DNA of 64,000 nucleotides, from the NCBI GenBank assembly GCA_001986395.2, contig MQVO02000004.1, forward strand, positions 992,001-1,056,000, read 5' to 3'. A program made the position numbers and the translations under genes. This document shows positions 35,348 to 48,089 of this stretch, piece after piece; within the stretch, counting starts at the first letter, position 1, and each line of letters begins with the position of its first letter. Source of the stretch: Irpex lacteus. Lineage: Eukaryota; Basidiomycota; Agaricomycetes; Polyporales; Irpicaceae. Below the pieces are notes generated by a model, which made no database searches, was not told where the DNA came from, and saw only the letters and a program-made list of their open reading frames with translations.

Positions 35348-38303
35348 TTAGCCCTCGTCCATCACCTCCTCGTCCTTGACAGTCTCCAATAGCTTCTGGA
35401 TCTTGCTGATGCTCTTCGGGGACAGGTCCCGCGCAGCGGCAAGCGTCTGCGCCGACTTCGCCTTGTCTCCAATCAGACGGTACACCTTTGCGAGCTGGAA
35501 GACGACATTCGACTCATCCGGAGACGAGTCGCGGAGCGCCTCCAAGTCTTGAATAGCAAGCTGATTGCGAGTCAAATTTCCAAGAACGCAACGTCAAACG
35601 CCACAGAAGGGGAGAATCCATCAGCGTCAGGCGGGGTAGAGAAGAGGTTATCACGAACCTGATACTTTTTCATGGCGATAAGACATTTCGCTCGATGATA
35701 ACGCACGAGAGCGTTCTCCTGCGATAGCCCCACAGCCTGGTTGAACAGCTTCAAAGCGGCATTCATGTCGCCTCGTCGTTCTTCGACCTGGTCACGAGGG
35801 AGAATATAGAATACCCCGATCAGCCACTTCCCGCAATCTACCAACTCATGTCTGACACGCACCATCCCTAGGCACCCAAGTAACACCGCGTTCTGAGGAT
35901 GAATCTCAGCAGCCTTGCCATAGTGGTACTCCGCGAGACGTAGCTTGCTCAGACGCATGTAACATACTCCTAGTCCATACCTAGTTTTTACGCGAGCTTT
36001 GGGTCAGCACTGCGTTATCGCAAGAAGAACGAAAGATCACACACCATGCGTTGTAATGTCGACGATCGGCACGCAGGGCACACTCAAAGAGCCTGGTAGC
36101 TTTTTGGAGGTCTTCATCTATCGTCTCGTGCCCACTCAGAGTGAACGCATAGGCGCACATAGGATCCAATTGGGCCGCGCGATCGAAACAGGTCAAAGCT
36201 TGCGATCGTTCTTTCTGTAAAGAAAACGTATTGCCGACTGCTATCCAAGCTTCTGGTGATCGAGGGTTTATCGCCAGCAACTCCCGTGCAAGGAACGCGA
36301 GCTTAACGCTGCGCTGCAGATGCCACAAAAGAGTTGAGTAAACTTCCATATCCCAGAGGCGATAAGGGTCAAGGTTTCGGACTGCTTCGAACGCACGTTC
36401 AGCCTGATCACGTAAAGCAAACGCAGGGTCAGCGTATTGTGTGATTAGGATGTTGCTATCGAGAGAAAACATACGGCAGCATATTCTCCCAACTCGTAAT
36501 GAGCCTTCCCTACCATGGCCATGACCCACGCAGATCGTTGGTGTTCTCGCGGGAGCTTCTCGAGCTCCAGAAGGCAACCACGGCAATCATACATCGCGAG
36601 TGCTCTTGTCGCACTGGCGAATGAACGCATGAGGTTATAAATGGTATAATCAGCCATTTCAATTTCGTAGCTAGCCAGTGGAGAAGTCTGTTCGCCGAAT
36701 AGATCTGTTGATGGTCCTGGCGGGGGTTTGAGCATTGGTGTGATGGTCGATGCACCAGAGGGAGGGAGAGGCACTGGAACAGCAGTAGAGGAAGGGTTAT
36801 CGTCGTCGGCGTCCGACTCGGGCTGTGGGCGTGTGCGCGTTGGTACACGACGTCGGTCTTTGGTGATGGGCTAACAACAATCCGCAGTCGTCAGTGAGAG
36901 CTCATATATATCCCGTTTCTAGTATCGTAGGATTACCTTGGGAGCGAGCTTGGTTTTGGAAGTCGAACCGCCTAAGAGGCGCGAGCTTCGTCTTGTTATG
37001 GGAGGTTGTTCTTTCGCGGCCTTGCTGGGGGCAGTTGACCTAGAGGACGTCGCCGCCTGTTGAGCACGACGACCGGGAGATGAGAAGATGTTAGCAATGG
37101 TCAGGGCCGGGCGTGCGCGTGCCTTTGAGCTTTTCGAGCGATCGTCCGCCACCCCCTGCAGTAGTGCGCCAGCGGACTTGGAGGTTTGCATGTTCGTGTC
37201 TGCGGCGGTAGAAGAGGGCGGGGCGCGCTGACGAGTGGTAGAACGTGGCTTCTTGGGAACTGGTCCCATTTCATCGGCTGAAGAAAGGGGACGCACAGCA
37301 GGTGGTTGGACCATACTCGACGGCCCTGGTTGGGATTTACTCGCTGGTATTGGTTTATAAGCGAAAGAATCCTCCACCGCAAAAGATGAGTCGATCGTCG
37401 AGCTACGAAGCCTTCAATATTCTAATAACATCGTAAAATGACACAATGGACTTACAGCGAATCTCGTGGACCGACAGCGTCTTTCCGAAAGGGAGGAATA
37501 CGGTTGAAACCGTTAGTCCAACCGGTAGTGGCGTTGTTGCTGGTTCCTTGTTCGGGTGTAAAGAATCCATTATCCGACGCGGCAAGCTGCTGATGAGGTG
37601 GAGGTTTCACTGGTGGATTACGCGGAGGGAATAGTTCGTCTATTGACGGGAAGTCTCCTATGATAGTATGTAAGAATCAACATGGACAGTTAGGGTGGGT
37701 TGGACTTTACCAAGAGTACACAGTCCCTCAAACGCTTCCCACAATAGAGGACTCGATTCAAGTGCCTTTCGCAAGCTCTCGGTTGCTGCAGACGGGATAT
37801 TGGCCCTCAAGGCAGAGGTGCCAGCTCGGCAGTGTAGTACCGCAAGTGATGGAATAAGCTGTGGATGCGAACGGCTTGCAAGCGGATAGTCTAGTGCATG
37901 ACATCACCGAGGGAAACTTCAATATTCATGTAACGTGCTGAAAGATACACAATGGCCACATACCTGAGTTGGATGCACTCAAACTCTCGATGCACTGGTT
38001 GAGTGCTTCTCGAGCCTTCATATTCCTTCCCAACACCTTGCAGCACTTTGCCCGTACTTCATAACATCCCGAACACGACTGATCTTTGGGGAGGTCGACC
38101 AGGTGGTGAGCACTGTAAGGTTGTCCGGAGCGGAGCAGCGCGGTAGCATAAAGATGTCGAGAGCTATGGTCATCTGGGAAGAGTGCAAAGCCCCTTTCCG
38201 CATAGAACACAGCAGAGCGATAGAGTTCGGCGTCGAAACAATTATGAACGTGCGCGGCCAGCCGTTCTCGGAGTGTCCTGTTTGAATCCGTTTCTGGAGG
38301 CAT
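35348..38303 (-). CDS. CDC27: Anaphase-promoting complex subunit APC3/Cdc27
   Basis: The start MPPETDSNRTLRERLAAHVH leads into TPR-type helices (FDAELYRSAVFYAERGFALF, ATALLRSGQPYSAHHLV). The middle is a disordered Pro/Ser-rich segment with KPRSTTRQRAPPS and the basic TRRSSRLLGG. The C-terminal half is a TPR superhelix: MVGKAHYELGEYAAAERAFE, YSTLLWHLQRSVKLAFLARE, EAWIAVGNTFSLQKERSQAL, YAFTLSGHE, YNAWYGLGVCYMRLSKLRLA and AEIHPQNAVLLGCLGM. The LWHLQ and WYGLG features are classical Cdc27 marks. It ends VKDEEVMDEG. APC3 binds the IR tails of Cdc20/Cdh1 and is needed for cyclin and securin ubiquitination. The structure shows many introns and no break. Confidence 0.9.
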
Positions 38304-38487
38304 CAGAGTGAATATTGCGCACAGCCAGACGCATGCGATAGTAGGTTATCTTGTAAGACAGCAAGTAAGTCGCAAGATAAGTCGGTGAGGTCGATGGTAA
38401 ACAGCAGAGAGCAAGACTTGCTCAGATGCTCGTGTAGCGAGAACAACACCGCGGCCGCTGCCCGTCACGTCAACCAACCCGCGACAC

Positions 38488-38497
38488 GTCACGTGAC
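38488..38497. promoter_or_regulatory. Palindromic E-box GTCACGTGAC upstream of CDC27
   Basis: A perfect ten-base palindrome containing CACGTG, 185 nt before the CDC27 ATG. Fungal Cbf1-type and other bHLH factors bind such sites. It could also matter for CCT1 3' sequences, but position favours CDC27. Confidence 0.45.
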
Positions 38498-38707
38498 CAA
38501 GATCTCTGACCGCGTCTTTGCCTCCGCAGCTGCTGAGAAGCGGCATGCAGCGTCGGTAATAACGATAGAAACGAGATCAATGTATACATGGCAGGTCCAC
38601 AGATCAATTATGTCCACGCTCAACTTCAGCCCAGAAGACAGCAGAGCAAAGCGAGTATTGAATGCGTGCGTCACAAAGAGTACAATTGTATGTAGCGTAT
38701 CATCTAC

Positions 38708-40746
38708 TTAATGGCCATGTGGATCTTGCTCTCCCGTTTGTTCTGCAGGAGACGAACAATCAGTATAAATAAGCTCATCATCTTTGAAATATGGCTGTGA
38801 CGTACCAGGGATACACTGGATCGCGTCGTCAATTCGTAATATGGAGACAGCCGCCTCGAACGCGGACTTCAAACTTCGGACCTTGCTCAACGTCGGCTCC
38901 AAAATACCAGCAGCGACGTTGTCTCGCACTTCTCCGTTGAGCAAGTCGAGGCCATAGCGTGAGAAGACCTTCTTGGGATCACCTGCTGGAGCGTTTTGGG
39001 CGGCATTGTGGTACGCGCGCAATTTGGCGACCAAGTCGGTGGAGTCCTTCGCTGCATTTACGGCTAGTGTCTTCGGTATGACGAGCAGCGCACTCGCAAA
39101 TTCAGCAATGGCAAGTTGCTCTCGTGATCCCTACGCGTGATGATAAGCTCCGTGCTCGGTGTCAAAGACATGGGAATACTCACGAGCGTGGTAGCGAAAT
39201 TCTCCAAGTAGATGCTCAACGCAGTCTCCACCGCACCTCCGCCGGGAACGACATACCCGCTCTCCAATGTCCGCTTGATGATGGATAGTGTGTCGTGGAG
39301 AGCCCTTTCCATCTCGTCGAGCATGTAATCATTCGCTCCGCGAAGCACTATCGAGGACGAGCTAACGACCTTCGTACCCTTTACCAAGATCAGTTCGTCA
39401 TCTGAGATCCGCTCCTGGACGACCTCTTCCGCAAGCCCGAGGTAGCTAGCCTCGAAAGACTCTTCACCTTCAAGGTTGGCCAAACTGGAGACGAGCGTTC
39501 CACCGGTTGCTTTAGCAATGCGACGCAAGTCTTCTTTTCGGCACCTTCGGACAGCCATGACACCAGCTTCGACGAACTCCTTCAGACAAAGATCATCGAT
39601 GCCCTTTGTGGTCAGGACCACGTTTGCACCTGCAGCAAGGATTTTCCTAATACGCTCCAAAGTTATCTCGGATTCTCTAGAAGAACAGTTAGATGTGACA
39701 GCTGCTTCTACGTCATAAATTCGTACCGTTTCCGGATATCTTCAAGCTGCGAAGGGTCATCGACGAGGATTTGTACGCCAAGCTGCATCCTCGCTTTTTG
39801 AAGATTGATATCCAGACACGCAATCTTCGCATTTGTGATGCGGGTTTTCATAGCTATGGTGTATTGGGTAAGAGACGCATATAAGAAATAGGGAAACACG
39901 TACCCTGACTAGCCACCGTGCAGTTCAACGCATAGCCCTTGACGAAAAGAGATTCGCGTGCACTCTTGCCATGAGCTTTCAGAACGTTGACAGCCTTCAC
40001 AGGGTACTTGATGTCACCGCGACTATTGATAGTCCTTACGGCAAGCATAGCATCAACAGCCATTGGTGCGAAGAGGTCGTCATCACTGAGAAATATACGA
40101 CATTGGCAAAACATCACATGCAGACAAACAACAACGCACCTGCCAATGATCTTACTCGACATACTCGTCTTCGCCGCATTGATCAAAGCTTCACGGCCGA
40201 GCGCATCGACCTTTATGCTTAGCTGATCTTGCATAAACTTGCACGCCTCCCTGCATGCCAGACGGTAGCCAGTGATGATCGTGGTTGGGTGAATCTTTTG
40301 CTTGACAAGTTCGTTGGCGCGTCGAAGAAGTTCAGCAGCAATGATGACGACTGAAGTAGTACCATCTCCGACTTCACGATCTTGTTTTTGAGCGAGGTCG
40401 ACGAAGACGCGTCCAGCAGGGTTCTCTACAGCTAATAAAGATAGAATAGTCGCGCCGTCGTTGGAGATCGTCACTTCCTGTGCACAGTATTGAGTACGGG
40501 ACGCCAGGGAGAGCCGATTGTCAACGTACTCCAATGTTGTCAACCAGCATTTTATCGAGACCCAAGGGTCCTAACGAGCTTTTCACGATATTCGCAATCG
40601 ATTGTGCAGCGACCACTACAGAGAGTTTAGCACCTTACGCGCCATCCTTACAGATGATATTTCGTACCATTTTGATCTCTTATGTCCTGTCCAGATACTC
40701 TGTCACCTCCCAAGAATGCACCTGCCCGTGGATCGCGTCGAAACAT
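38708..40746 (-). CDS. TCP1: CCT/TRiC chaperonin subunit alpha (TCP1)
   Basis: N-terminus [20 protein letters not shown], then across introns [40 protein letters not shown] and [20 protein letters not shown], the ATP-binding GDGTT with catalytic aspartate. [51 protein letters not shown] and [11 protein letters not shown] are alpha-subunit-specific. The apical region reads [19 protein letters not shown], and later come [57 protein letters not shown] and [20 protein letters not shown]. The order agrees with CCT1 along its entire length. The ring folds actin and tubulin in the cytosol. No lesion seen; the C-terminal tail ends [10 protein letters not shown]. Confidence 0.95.
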
Positions 40747-41104
40747 GGTCGTCGAAATGAAGTAGAGGAAGAGGTGCAGGCGTCTACCATAATGCGCGAA
40801 CTGTGTGCTTCGGCGTCTGCATTACTCATGGCAGATTCAGTACGCCCGATGTGGCCAGTCGATGATCCAAATGGTTCAATCCTACGCGTTGTATTCACTG
40901 AGAAAAAATTATCTGAGGGTCTATATCAAACGTAAGAATACATAGTATATTTAGTCCGATATAGAGCATGATTTGTGTATTGTTCTAAATAATACAGGTG
41001 GGTATCGATCCTGACTGATAATAAGTAGTGTCCATTGGCACCAAAGTCCATGTGTGTCCGATTCTTTTTGTACAATAATATGGGTTTTATAGTCCTGATA
41101 CTCC
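40747..41104. other. Spacer between CCT1 start and the small orphan's 3' end
   Basis: About 360 nt holding the CCT1 promoter and the A/T-rich 3' flank of the next minus-strand gene. No element stands out. Confidence 0.45.
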
Positions 41105-41857
41105 TCATGAAGAGAAATGAGATGTTGGAATGTAAATGGAGAGGCAGGGCGTTTTCTGCGATTGAGGTGTATCAGGCACCGGTACCGGCGTAGTTGTCGG
41201 TACAGTGAGATACTGAGGCCAGGGTGAGCTGTTGATATAAGCATTGTTATGAAAATGCAGGCTAACCTCGACGTGTGCCGTATGAGGTTCTTCAATGATA
41301 TGTTCATCGACAATACGACCTGAATGTTCGCACTGCATGACTACTGCGCTCAGGGGTCCTGAACCGAACGGCCGTTGTTGGTGAACTACGGTTGGAGAGC
41401 TGCTCTTTACGCAGTCATGTCGTATATCCAGGATTGGACCGTCCGCGGACACCGACTTATAGCTGTCGCTCCGAGCGAGATGTTCACTCGACTCTATAGT
41501 CTGCCACTCCACGCCATTGCGCAACCAGTCAAGGTTGGTACATGACGCGCTGCGTTTTCTTAGGAGCTCTGGCTTCGATTTCTCTTGGCTTGGTTCTGGA
41601 TGACAGTGACCAGCACTGGAAGGCTAGAGATATACTCAGTCAGAGGTAGGCTGCCGAGAAGGACAGGGGATGGACGTACACGGCCGTTCTTGCGATGGGC
41701 TCGGATACCTCCGCGACGAATGATGCCACTGCGTGGGCTCTAGAATTCAGAATACTGATTAGCGATACGACATATGAGAAACTGTATGACTTACGTCGCT
41801 GAGGGGTGACTTGGGGAACGTCGTGTTGTCGTTATTTGACCGGCAGATTGAGATCAT
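41105..41857 (-). CDS. Small orphan protein, three or four exons
   Basis: Starts MISICRSNNDTTFPKSPLSD at ATG 41857, then short exons encoding SPRSGIIRRGGIRAHRKNGR and PSSAGHCHPEPSQEKSKPEL join in frame to a larger exon with NLDWLRNGVEWQTIESSEHL. The joins use GTAAGT and GTACGT donors, which is why I consider it a gene. The N-terminal part is basic (IIRRGGIRAHRKNGR) and Ser-rich, the C-terminal part Pro/Thr-rich (VPTTTPVPVPDTPQ). The total is roughly 200 residues, or fewer if the GTTAGC donor at about 41275 is used. No signal peptide or domain is recognised and function is unknown. Confidence 0.5.
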
Positions 41858-42209
41858 GGTGGTGGTTGTGTGAACTTAAAATTATTGCTAGTGAGCAAAG
41901 GGCCATGGGGTCTTATATGTTCTAGAACGGATGTGAAATATCGATTTACTTCCGCGGTGAGCTCGAGCAATCCGGCGGAAGCGTCGGTGGCGGCCCGACT
42001 CGATCATGGCCGCCGTCGGTGAAGAAGCTTACTCATCGAGGATATCCTCGATTTGGGCGAACTTCGGGATGATCTGTACTCGCTGCACACCCGTTCCTGA
42101 TTTGTGGAAATCTGGTTTAGCAGAGGCGGACAGCTGCAAGAGTTTGGGTACTTGAGGTTACGGATGATCGTGGTGGCGAACTTACAAGACCAAAGGGAGC
42201 CTAATCTGG

Positions 42210-44110
42210 ATGCTTCAAACTCCGCGGAGCACTGTAAGCGCCGGTCGGGATTGTGGCACAGGACGCGCGGATGCCTGCTATTTCCCTGCCACTTCACACT
42301 GCAGCAGCACTCATCGTTCCACGCCTGTATTGGACTCGTCGAATATACGGAATGCCTCCCATAGAGTCTCCTCTCAATGCTGTGCGTTATAAAGGGCGGC
42401 CCAGGGCACCTGCACACACTAAGTAAACACCTTTGGTAGGCTCACCAACATGCGGCAAATGCGGACGATTACATGGCGCAAGGTCTCTTGATTCCAGCCG
42501 CAGAAGAGAACTACAAGGCTGCCATGGCATTTGAGGCTGCGTACCAAGCCTCTGGTGACGAGCATGTGTGGCCTTCCTACGGATCAGTGGCTGATGTAAC
42601 GGGGCTAATGGGACCGGTCTTCTAGGCTAAGCGTACCCTACAAATGTTATACGCAGAACACACAAAAGCGGGAAAGGAAATACAGAGGAGGATTGAGAAG
42701 TTGAAAGCAGAGAATAAAGACCCTGCCTTGCCTCAGAAACCATTCAGACTGACACAAAATGGCCGCAGCGGTAGTTCCTCGCGCAGTGCACCGCAGCCGG
42801 TGCCCTCACCACCGCTCAATTCCTCCGTAAACCGTTTGGCCGAATCACAACAGGGTGTCGATGAGTCTTTCATGCTATTAGGACAGAAGGTATGTCAGTA
42901 CATCGTATCGCACATGCAGCCGGCGTTTACGCTTCTTTTTCAAATTCTCGAAGAGCGAGGCAGGAGGGGATGCCTTCAATCATTTCTGGAAAATAACTGA
43001 AGGCATGCTCGACTATCTCTCTCAGCCTGTTGCGTTTGCGACAGCCCCGCTTGCACCTCCTGAGGCTGCCTCTGGATCTCGAGAAGGAAGCTCGAACAGT
43101 GATCCCGAATTTGAGGACCCTATTACGAAGACTCTGAACCGTGGGCTTGGCTTCATGAAAGCTGCCAGCTCACGCATGCTTACTCGACATGATTCGTCCG
43201 GGACTATATCGTCCGACTCAGACACTCGTCGAGCAGGTATCAACAGCTTCCCTCCTAGACCGCAACCAATAGAAGATGACTGGGATGATGAACTTGACGA
43301 AGGTAAGCAAGCTCTTCGATCGGATACATCCAACAACTGAACCCTTGCTAAGTTGAATCAGGTGAAGGAATGGCGGACTCGTTTTTCGTGATACCATCGA
43401 AAGCCGAGGCGCCACTCGCCACTCTGAAGAAGGAGAACGCAGCGTTGAAGGCTCAGATCGAAGCTCAACAAGCGAAAATCGCTGCGGCCGAACGCATGAT
43501 GAAACAGCGACAGGAACAAGATCTGCATCTCCGCGATAGTATCATGTTGGCTCGAAAAGAGGTAATTGTCTCGTCTTTCAAAGAAAGCCCGACACATGAA
43601 TTCACGTGTATGAATAGGCACAACGAGCCATGTCTTCATCGATGGCACTACGTCCTCCGCAACCCATGGCATTGGGAGCACCGAGTCCTGCTGGTTCACC
43701 CGCGATCCCAGGCCCACTGCCTACACCTACTGCTCCCATCCCTGACATTGCCGCGTTGAACATCAACGTGCCTCCTCCACCTCCGGCGGGAAACCCTGGG
43801 AGAGACAGGGAGGCCCAGCTTCTTCGTCGCATTCGTGAACTCGAGGATGAAAACCGCGCCATCCGGGTTGAGAATGAAAAGCAGGTAAGCTTTGGCATAT
43901 ATCAGTGTTTCTCGTACTGCTCATCTGCTAACGTATTTGGATTTTTAGAAAGCGATGATCGTCAAGTTCCGCGAACGGTGGGAGAAGTTGAAAGAGTCTG
44001 CTAAGAAGAAGAAAGAGGCAAAGGCTGCTGCAGAGACAACGTCTGTCGTCAATGACAGGATTGACGAGGATCCTGAAGCCGAGGCTGCTGCTGAGCAAGC
44101 AGACTGTTGA
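42210..44110 (+). CDS. MIT-domain and coiled-coil protein, NRBF2/Atg38-like
   Basis: The strong part begins at about 42443 with AHQHAANADDYMAQGLLIPA and EENYKAAMAFEAAYQAS, then HAKRTLQMLYAEHTKAGKEI, a three-helix MIT domain. A Ser/Pro linker follows, then DAFNHFWKITEGMLDYLSQP, an acidic DDWDDELDEGEGMADSFFVI, a first coiled coil (APLATLKKENAALKAQIEAQ), a Pro-rich stretch and a second coiled coil (EAQLLRRIRELEDENRAIRV). It ends in a Lys/Ala-rich tail. MIT plus coiled coil resembles NRBF2/Atg38 of the autophagy PI3-kinase complex, whose MIT also opens with LAHQQ. The first exon is uncertain: MLQTPRST at 42210-42233 with donor GTAAGC joins in frame but implies a roughly 210 nt intron. Confidence 0.65.
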
Positions 44111-44264
44111 ACTCAGTGTTCTTGTTATCCAGTAGCAAAACCTGGCGCAACTATCCCGGAATTTCCGCCTTTTGTAAGCTTTGATATGTTGTCGATAATA
44201 CTTATTTTATTGTACATTAGTACTGCACCTCACGTCGTCTTGCTCTGTTATGAACCTCCGTCCT

Positions 44265-44910
44265 TTAAACAAAGAGTCCGAAGTCCACTATCTGTAATGA
44301 TCTTGCCGCAGCGTCGAAGTCACGTTGTACTTCGACCAGGCCATCCCCACTGACGGCGCCACCGTCGGAAGTCTTGGTAGGCACGTTCATCGACATAACC
44401 AGATCCACGTTCTTGCTCTGCACGCGATACAAAGCCAGAAGTATGGTGACTTCGTCTGGTATGGTGCTGTTGAATTTAGGAACCGATTGGGTGCCACGAA
44501 GGATTATAGGAGGCGGCGTATTTCCTTGTGATTCAGTGAGGATATCGACACTCAGCACCTTCGACTCTGTTGCGGAATTGTCATGCGCCAGAGAGTCGAA
44601 GTGGAATCTGAGGGACAAAAGTCAGTCAACATGTTACTCTGCCCTGCGATCCTGTCAGGAGGGAATCCCACCTTGCAGCTTCGTCGGCATCGTTGGCAGC
44701 GACTCGTTCAAGCACTTCGACTATTATGCTTGTCCCAGAATCAGAATACAGGAACACCTCCTGGGTATCGGGTACTTGTCGAATATCTCTTGAAGTGGAT
44801 TTGTTCAGTAAAATTCAGAAAATCAGGATGCTCACTCACGATGCGTCGATGAGCGTGTGCGGTAAAGTCGTGGTAATCGCACCTCCAAATAATTGTCTTG
44901 TATCTGACAT
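44265..44910 (-). CDS. MOG1: MOG1, Ran-binding nuclear import factor
   Basis: ATG at 44910 gives MSDTRQLFGGAITTTLPHTL, the conserved N-terminus of Mog1/RANGRF (LFGGA followed by the LP motif). After one intron comes DIRQVPDTQEVFLYSDSGTS, where the PDNQEVF-like segment is the family mark, then IIVEVLERVAANDADEAARF, HFDSLAHDN, a central strand region and ILLALYRVQSKNVDLVMSMN, and the end SLQIVDFGLFV. Mog1 releases GTP from Ran/Gsp1 and supports nuclear protein import. The gene has a small exon structure and no sign of damage. It shares a 263 nt promoter with NDC80. Confidence 0.88.
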
Positions 44911-45173
44911 GATTGCTCGATGAAAGCAGCTCTGATAATCTGGATCTCCTCTCGCGAAAGTGATCTGAAGGCCGGCGGCAAAGCCAATCAGCGATCTGAG
45001 ATCACCGTTCCACGTGATCGCAAACAGTGACGCGAAGTTGGCTTTTCGTGTCTTGAGCGCGTTCTGTCTCTTCGCCGTTGGGCTGCACGACTTGCACACG
45101 ACCTGGGACGACCCCCTCGACTCTCTTGACGATCTTGGAACTTGTTTTTGGCTAAGAGCTTGTATACTTCAAC

Positions 45174-47499
45174 ATGGACTTCAGGCGTCGGTCGGTGATG
45201 CAACCCCCGAGCGACCCCTACGGGAATGCACGCTCAACTCACATACCAATGCCATCGACGGCAAAGAAGACCTCACATCATGGTCGCATGTCTATGTCGG
45301 GGCCAGCGATGCGTGCACCAGCACCTTATCCCCTATCCTCGGGACCAGGACCAACACCGAGACAGAGCATGAAGCGTTCGCAGAATGTGAACCCATTGCT
45401 GATGAGTGTCAGTAAACCTCAATTTGGTCGGACGCCAATGAGGTGAGTTGACTCTCATAAACCCACTAGCTATGAAGGTTTAAACTCCATGAGAGCTTAC
45501 CTTATGCTTCAGCAATCGACGTACGTCAACATGGGGAGGAGGTTCTCAGAACGCCGCACCCTCAGGAAGCCAGGTAGCAAAGGACCCAAGACCTTTGCGG
45601 GAACGTCCATTCCAGTCGAAAATGCGTCAAGATATTGTCGAGTGGTTTCAGCAGAACGAATATGACCTTCAAACATCTGCCCTCATGAACATCACGGCGA
45701 AAGACTTTCGAGGAATATTCGAACAGCTAGTGCTCTGTTTGGACCCAGACTGGCCCTTTGATCCTAACAAGAGGTTTGAGGAACAACTATTGCAGGCTCT
45801 CAAAGCTCTCCAGTACCCATATGTGCACAACATAGATATGAAGTGGCTGGCTACCCCCGGTGCACAATTCTCATGGCCGTCATTACTGGGCATGCTTCAT
45901 TGGCTGGCAGAGCTGGGAAAGGTATGACCGTGATTCATATCCGTGTATTCTTTTGTTCATGAAATATAGGCAAGAGAGAGCTATCTTAGTAGCGAAGATC
46001 CTACTCTACAAGAAGTATCACTCGTTCCAGAAGAGTTCGATAACATCCACCACCACGAAGCACTGGCCTTCGAGCACTACATTGAATCCTACCAATTATT
46101 CTTGCAGGGCGCAGATCTCTTCCCTGAACAGGAACGACAAATGGAAGAACGTTACGGTAAGTTGCATGATGAATTTCATTCGTTTCTTTCTTAATATACT
46201 GCTCAGCTCGTAAGGATGGCAAGGTCATCGCCGACCTCCAGCAAAACAAAGAGCGTCTGGCCTCAGTGACAGCCGAGCTCAAGAAGCTGAAAGAATCGGA
46301 TGTAAGCAATTTTTATACGCTTCGCTCGTACAATTCTGACCTTAGTCGGTAAAGCCTCCACTAAAGGAGCTAGAAACTATGGTCGGTTGGATGACGAAAG
46401 ATCTTGGGAAATTCAAAGAGATCACTCTCTTCCACGAGAACAGAAAGCAGAAACTCATTGACGCTATCGCACATGAGAACGCCGAAATTCAGCGATTTAG
46501 TATGTGCATTCGTGAAACTTGCTACGTAAGATTTGGCTGACATGTTTATAGCTGGCGAGTTGGACAGACTGCAGATAGAACAACAGCGTCTAGAGGAGAT
46601 CGTTAAAGCACAGAATCTCTCACCAGATGAAGTGCTCCGCATGAATACGGAACACGAAACGCTCACTCGAGACTTGGAGCACTTCAAGCACAAGATATCC
46701 GAGTCATCGAAACTCATCCATCGACTCGAGGTTGCTCTCGGCAAGAAGACCTCCGATACGGAAGAAGTAATCGACACATACAACAGCATGCTTGCTTCAC
46801 TCGGACTTTTCCCACCGCTCCCACCTCCCTTGGAAGACATAAATCTTGGTTTGACGATGAACTCTGGCGCAGCAGACGCGTCGCAGTTGGTTATTGGACC
46901 GAGTTTGAAGGAAGTCGTGAAGCCGACGTTGGGGAGGTTCACGGAGATGAAGAAGACGGAGAATGCGGAGATGGAGAGGGACAAGATCAGGCTGGACGAT
47001 GAACTTGACAAACTTGTCGTTGCGTGCGAGAATAAGGAACAGGACGTTGGTGAAATTCTCAAGAAGGCTAATGCTATCAACGAGCAGGCTGACGATCTAC
47101 GAGATGTGAGTTCATCGCGTGATCGCGACCAGTTATCTTCGCGATGCTGATTTCATTCGTAATAGCGTGTTCAACGGGAGGGTGCAGTGAGCGCAGCGGA
47201 GGTCGACCGCCTCGAGAATGCTCTCGCTCAAGCGAGATCGGCGGCCATGACGCACGGTGTTGGCGTAAAGACCCGTCTCCACGCCTTGCAGATAGCGTAC
47301 GCATGTTCTCTCTTTCAAATAGTATCCCTTACTCATCACCAAATTCATACACAGACATACAGAGCAGGTGGACAAGGTGAATCGACTCCGAGATGACACT
47401 GTGCGCGCGATCATCAAGAGCAGTAACGACGTCGTGATGTTCAAAGAAGAGGTGTCAAGACAACTGAAGCAGATGCACGATTTCGCACAGACGAACTGA
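45174..47499 (+). CDS. NDC80: NDC80 kinetochore protein
   Basis: Starts MDFRRRSVMQPPSDPYGNAR with a basic, Ser/Pro-rich N-terminal tail, the usual Aurora B target. After the first intron, DPRPLRERPFQSKMRQDIVE opens the calponin-homology domain, continuing ITAKDFRGIFEQLVLCLDPD, RFEEQLLQALKALQYPYVHN and SWPSLLGMLHWLAELGK. The remainder is a long coiled coil with helix-rich segments such as LQQNKERLASVTAELKKLKE and EEIVKAQNLSPDEVLRMNTE. Ndc80 with Nuf2, Spc24 and Spc25 links kinetochores to microtubules. It ends in DFAQTN. No break detected. Confidence 0.92.
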
Positions 47500-48089
47500 T
47501 TCCTTGTAGTACGATTTTGGATGCATTCTTTGGATTTGCCTTGTTTACTTATGTCCTATGTATTGTTCTCCCCTGTTGCATACTAATGGCTTTGCTTGTT
47601 TTGTCATGGAATCATTGTATCATGCACACATTTATCTTACGAACTCTGCTAGCAGTCATATGAGTCGGGAAACGCGAGAAACTACCAACCCAGATTCATA
47701 AGAGATAGTAAGGCTACAGGGGTAGGACCGAAGTCCTGAGTACAAAGTACTGATCATGGCTACATCGTTTCGACAGTGAAGCAAAAGTTCTAGTGGAAAA
47801 CAATGCTACAGCGTGAGGTCAAAGGGGAAAAGTTCAATGCATCACCAGACAGAATCCCAGGTAAAAGTTCGAATGAAAAGACGTTTAAGTGTTACTTCCT
47901 AACAGCCCAAAGAAAGATTAAAGATTACGAAGTGAACTAAAAGCTAAGAGCTAAGCGGTGAATGCGTAAATTACTGTAAATGGGTCAAAACAGAGTTGAG
48001 GTCGATGTAAGGTTTGATGAATACCGATCCGAATGTCGATCAAAAGTGCCGAGGTCTTGAAGTAGAGCGTATTCCAATAGAGGGCGTTC
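47500..48089. other. Convergent 3' spacer
   Basis: About 590 nt of A/T-rich sequence between the NDC80 and carboxylesterase stops, with no gene. Confidence 0.55.

Noticed and set aside
42004..42417. 137-codon minus-strand frame
   Set aside because: It lies in the promoter/first-intron region of the MIT-domain gene and its peptide has no recognisable feature.
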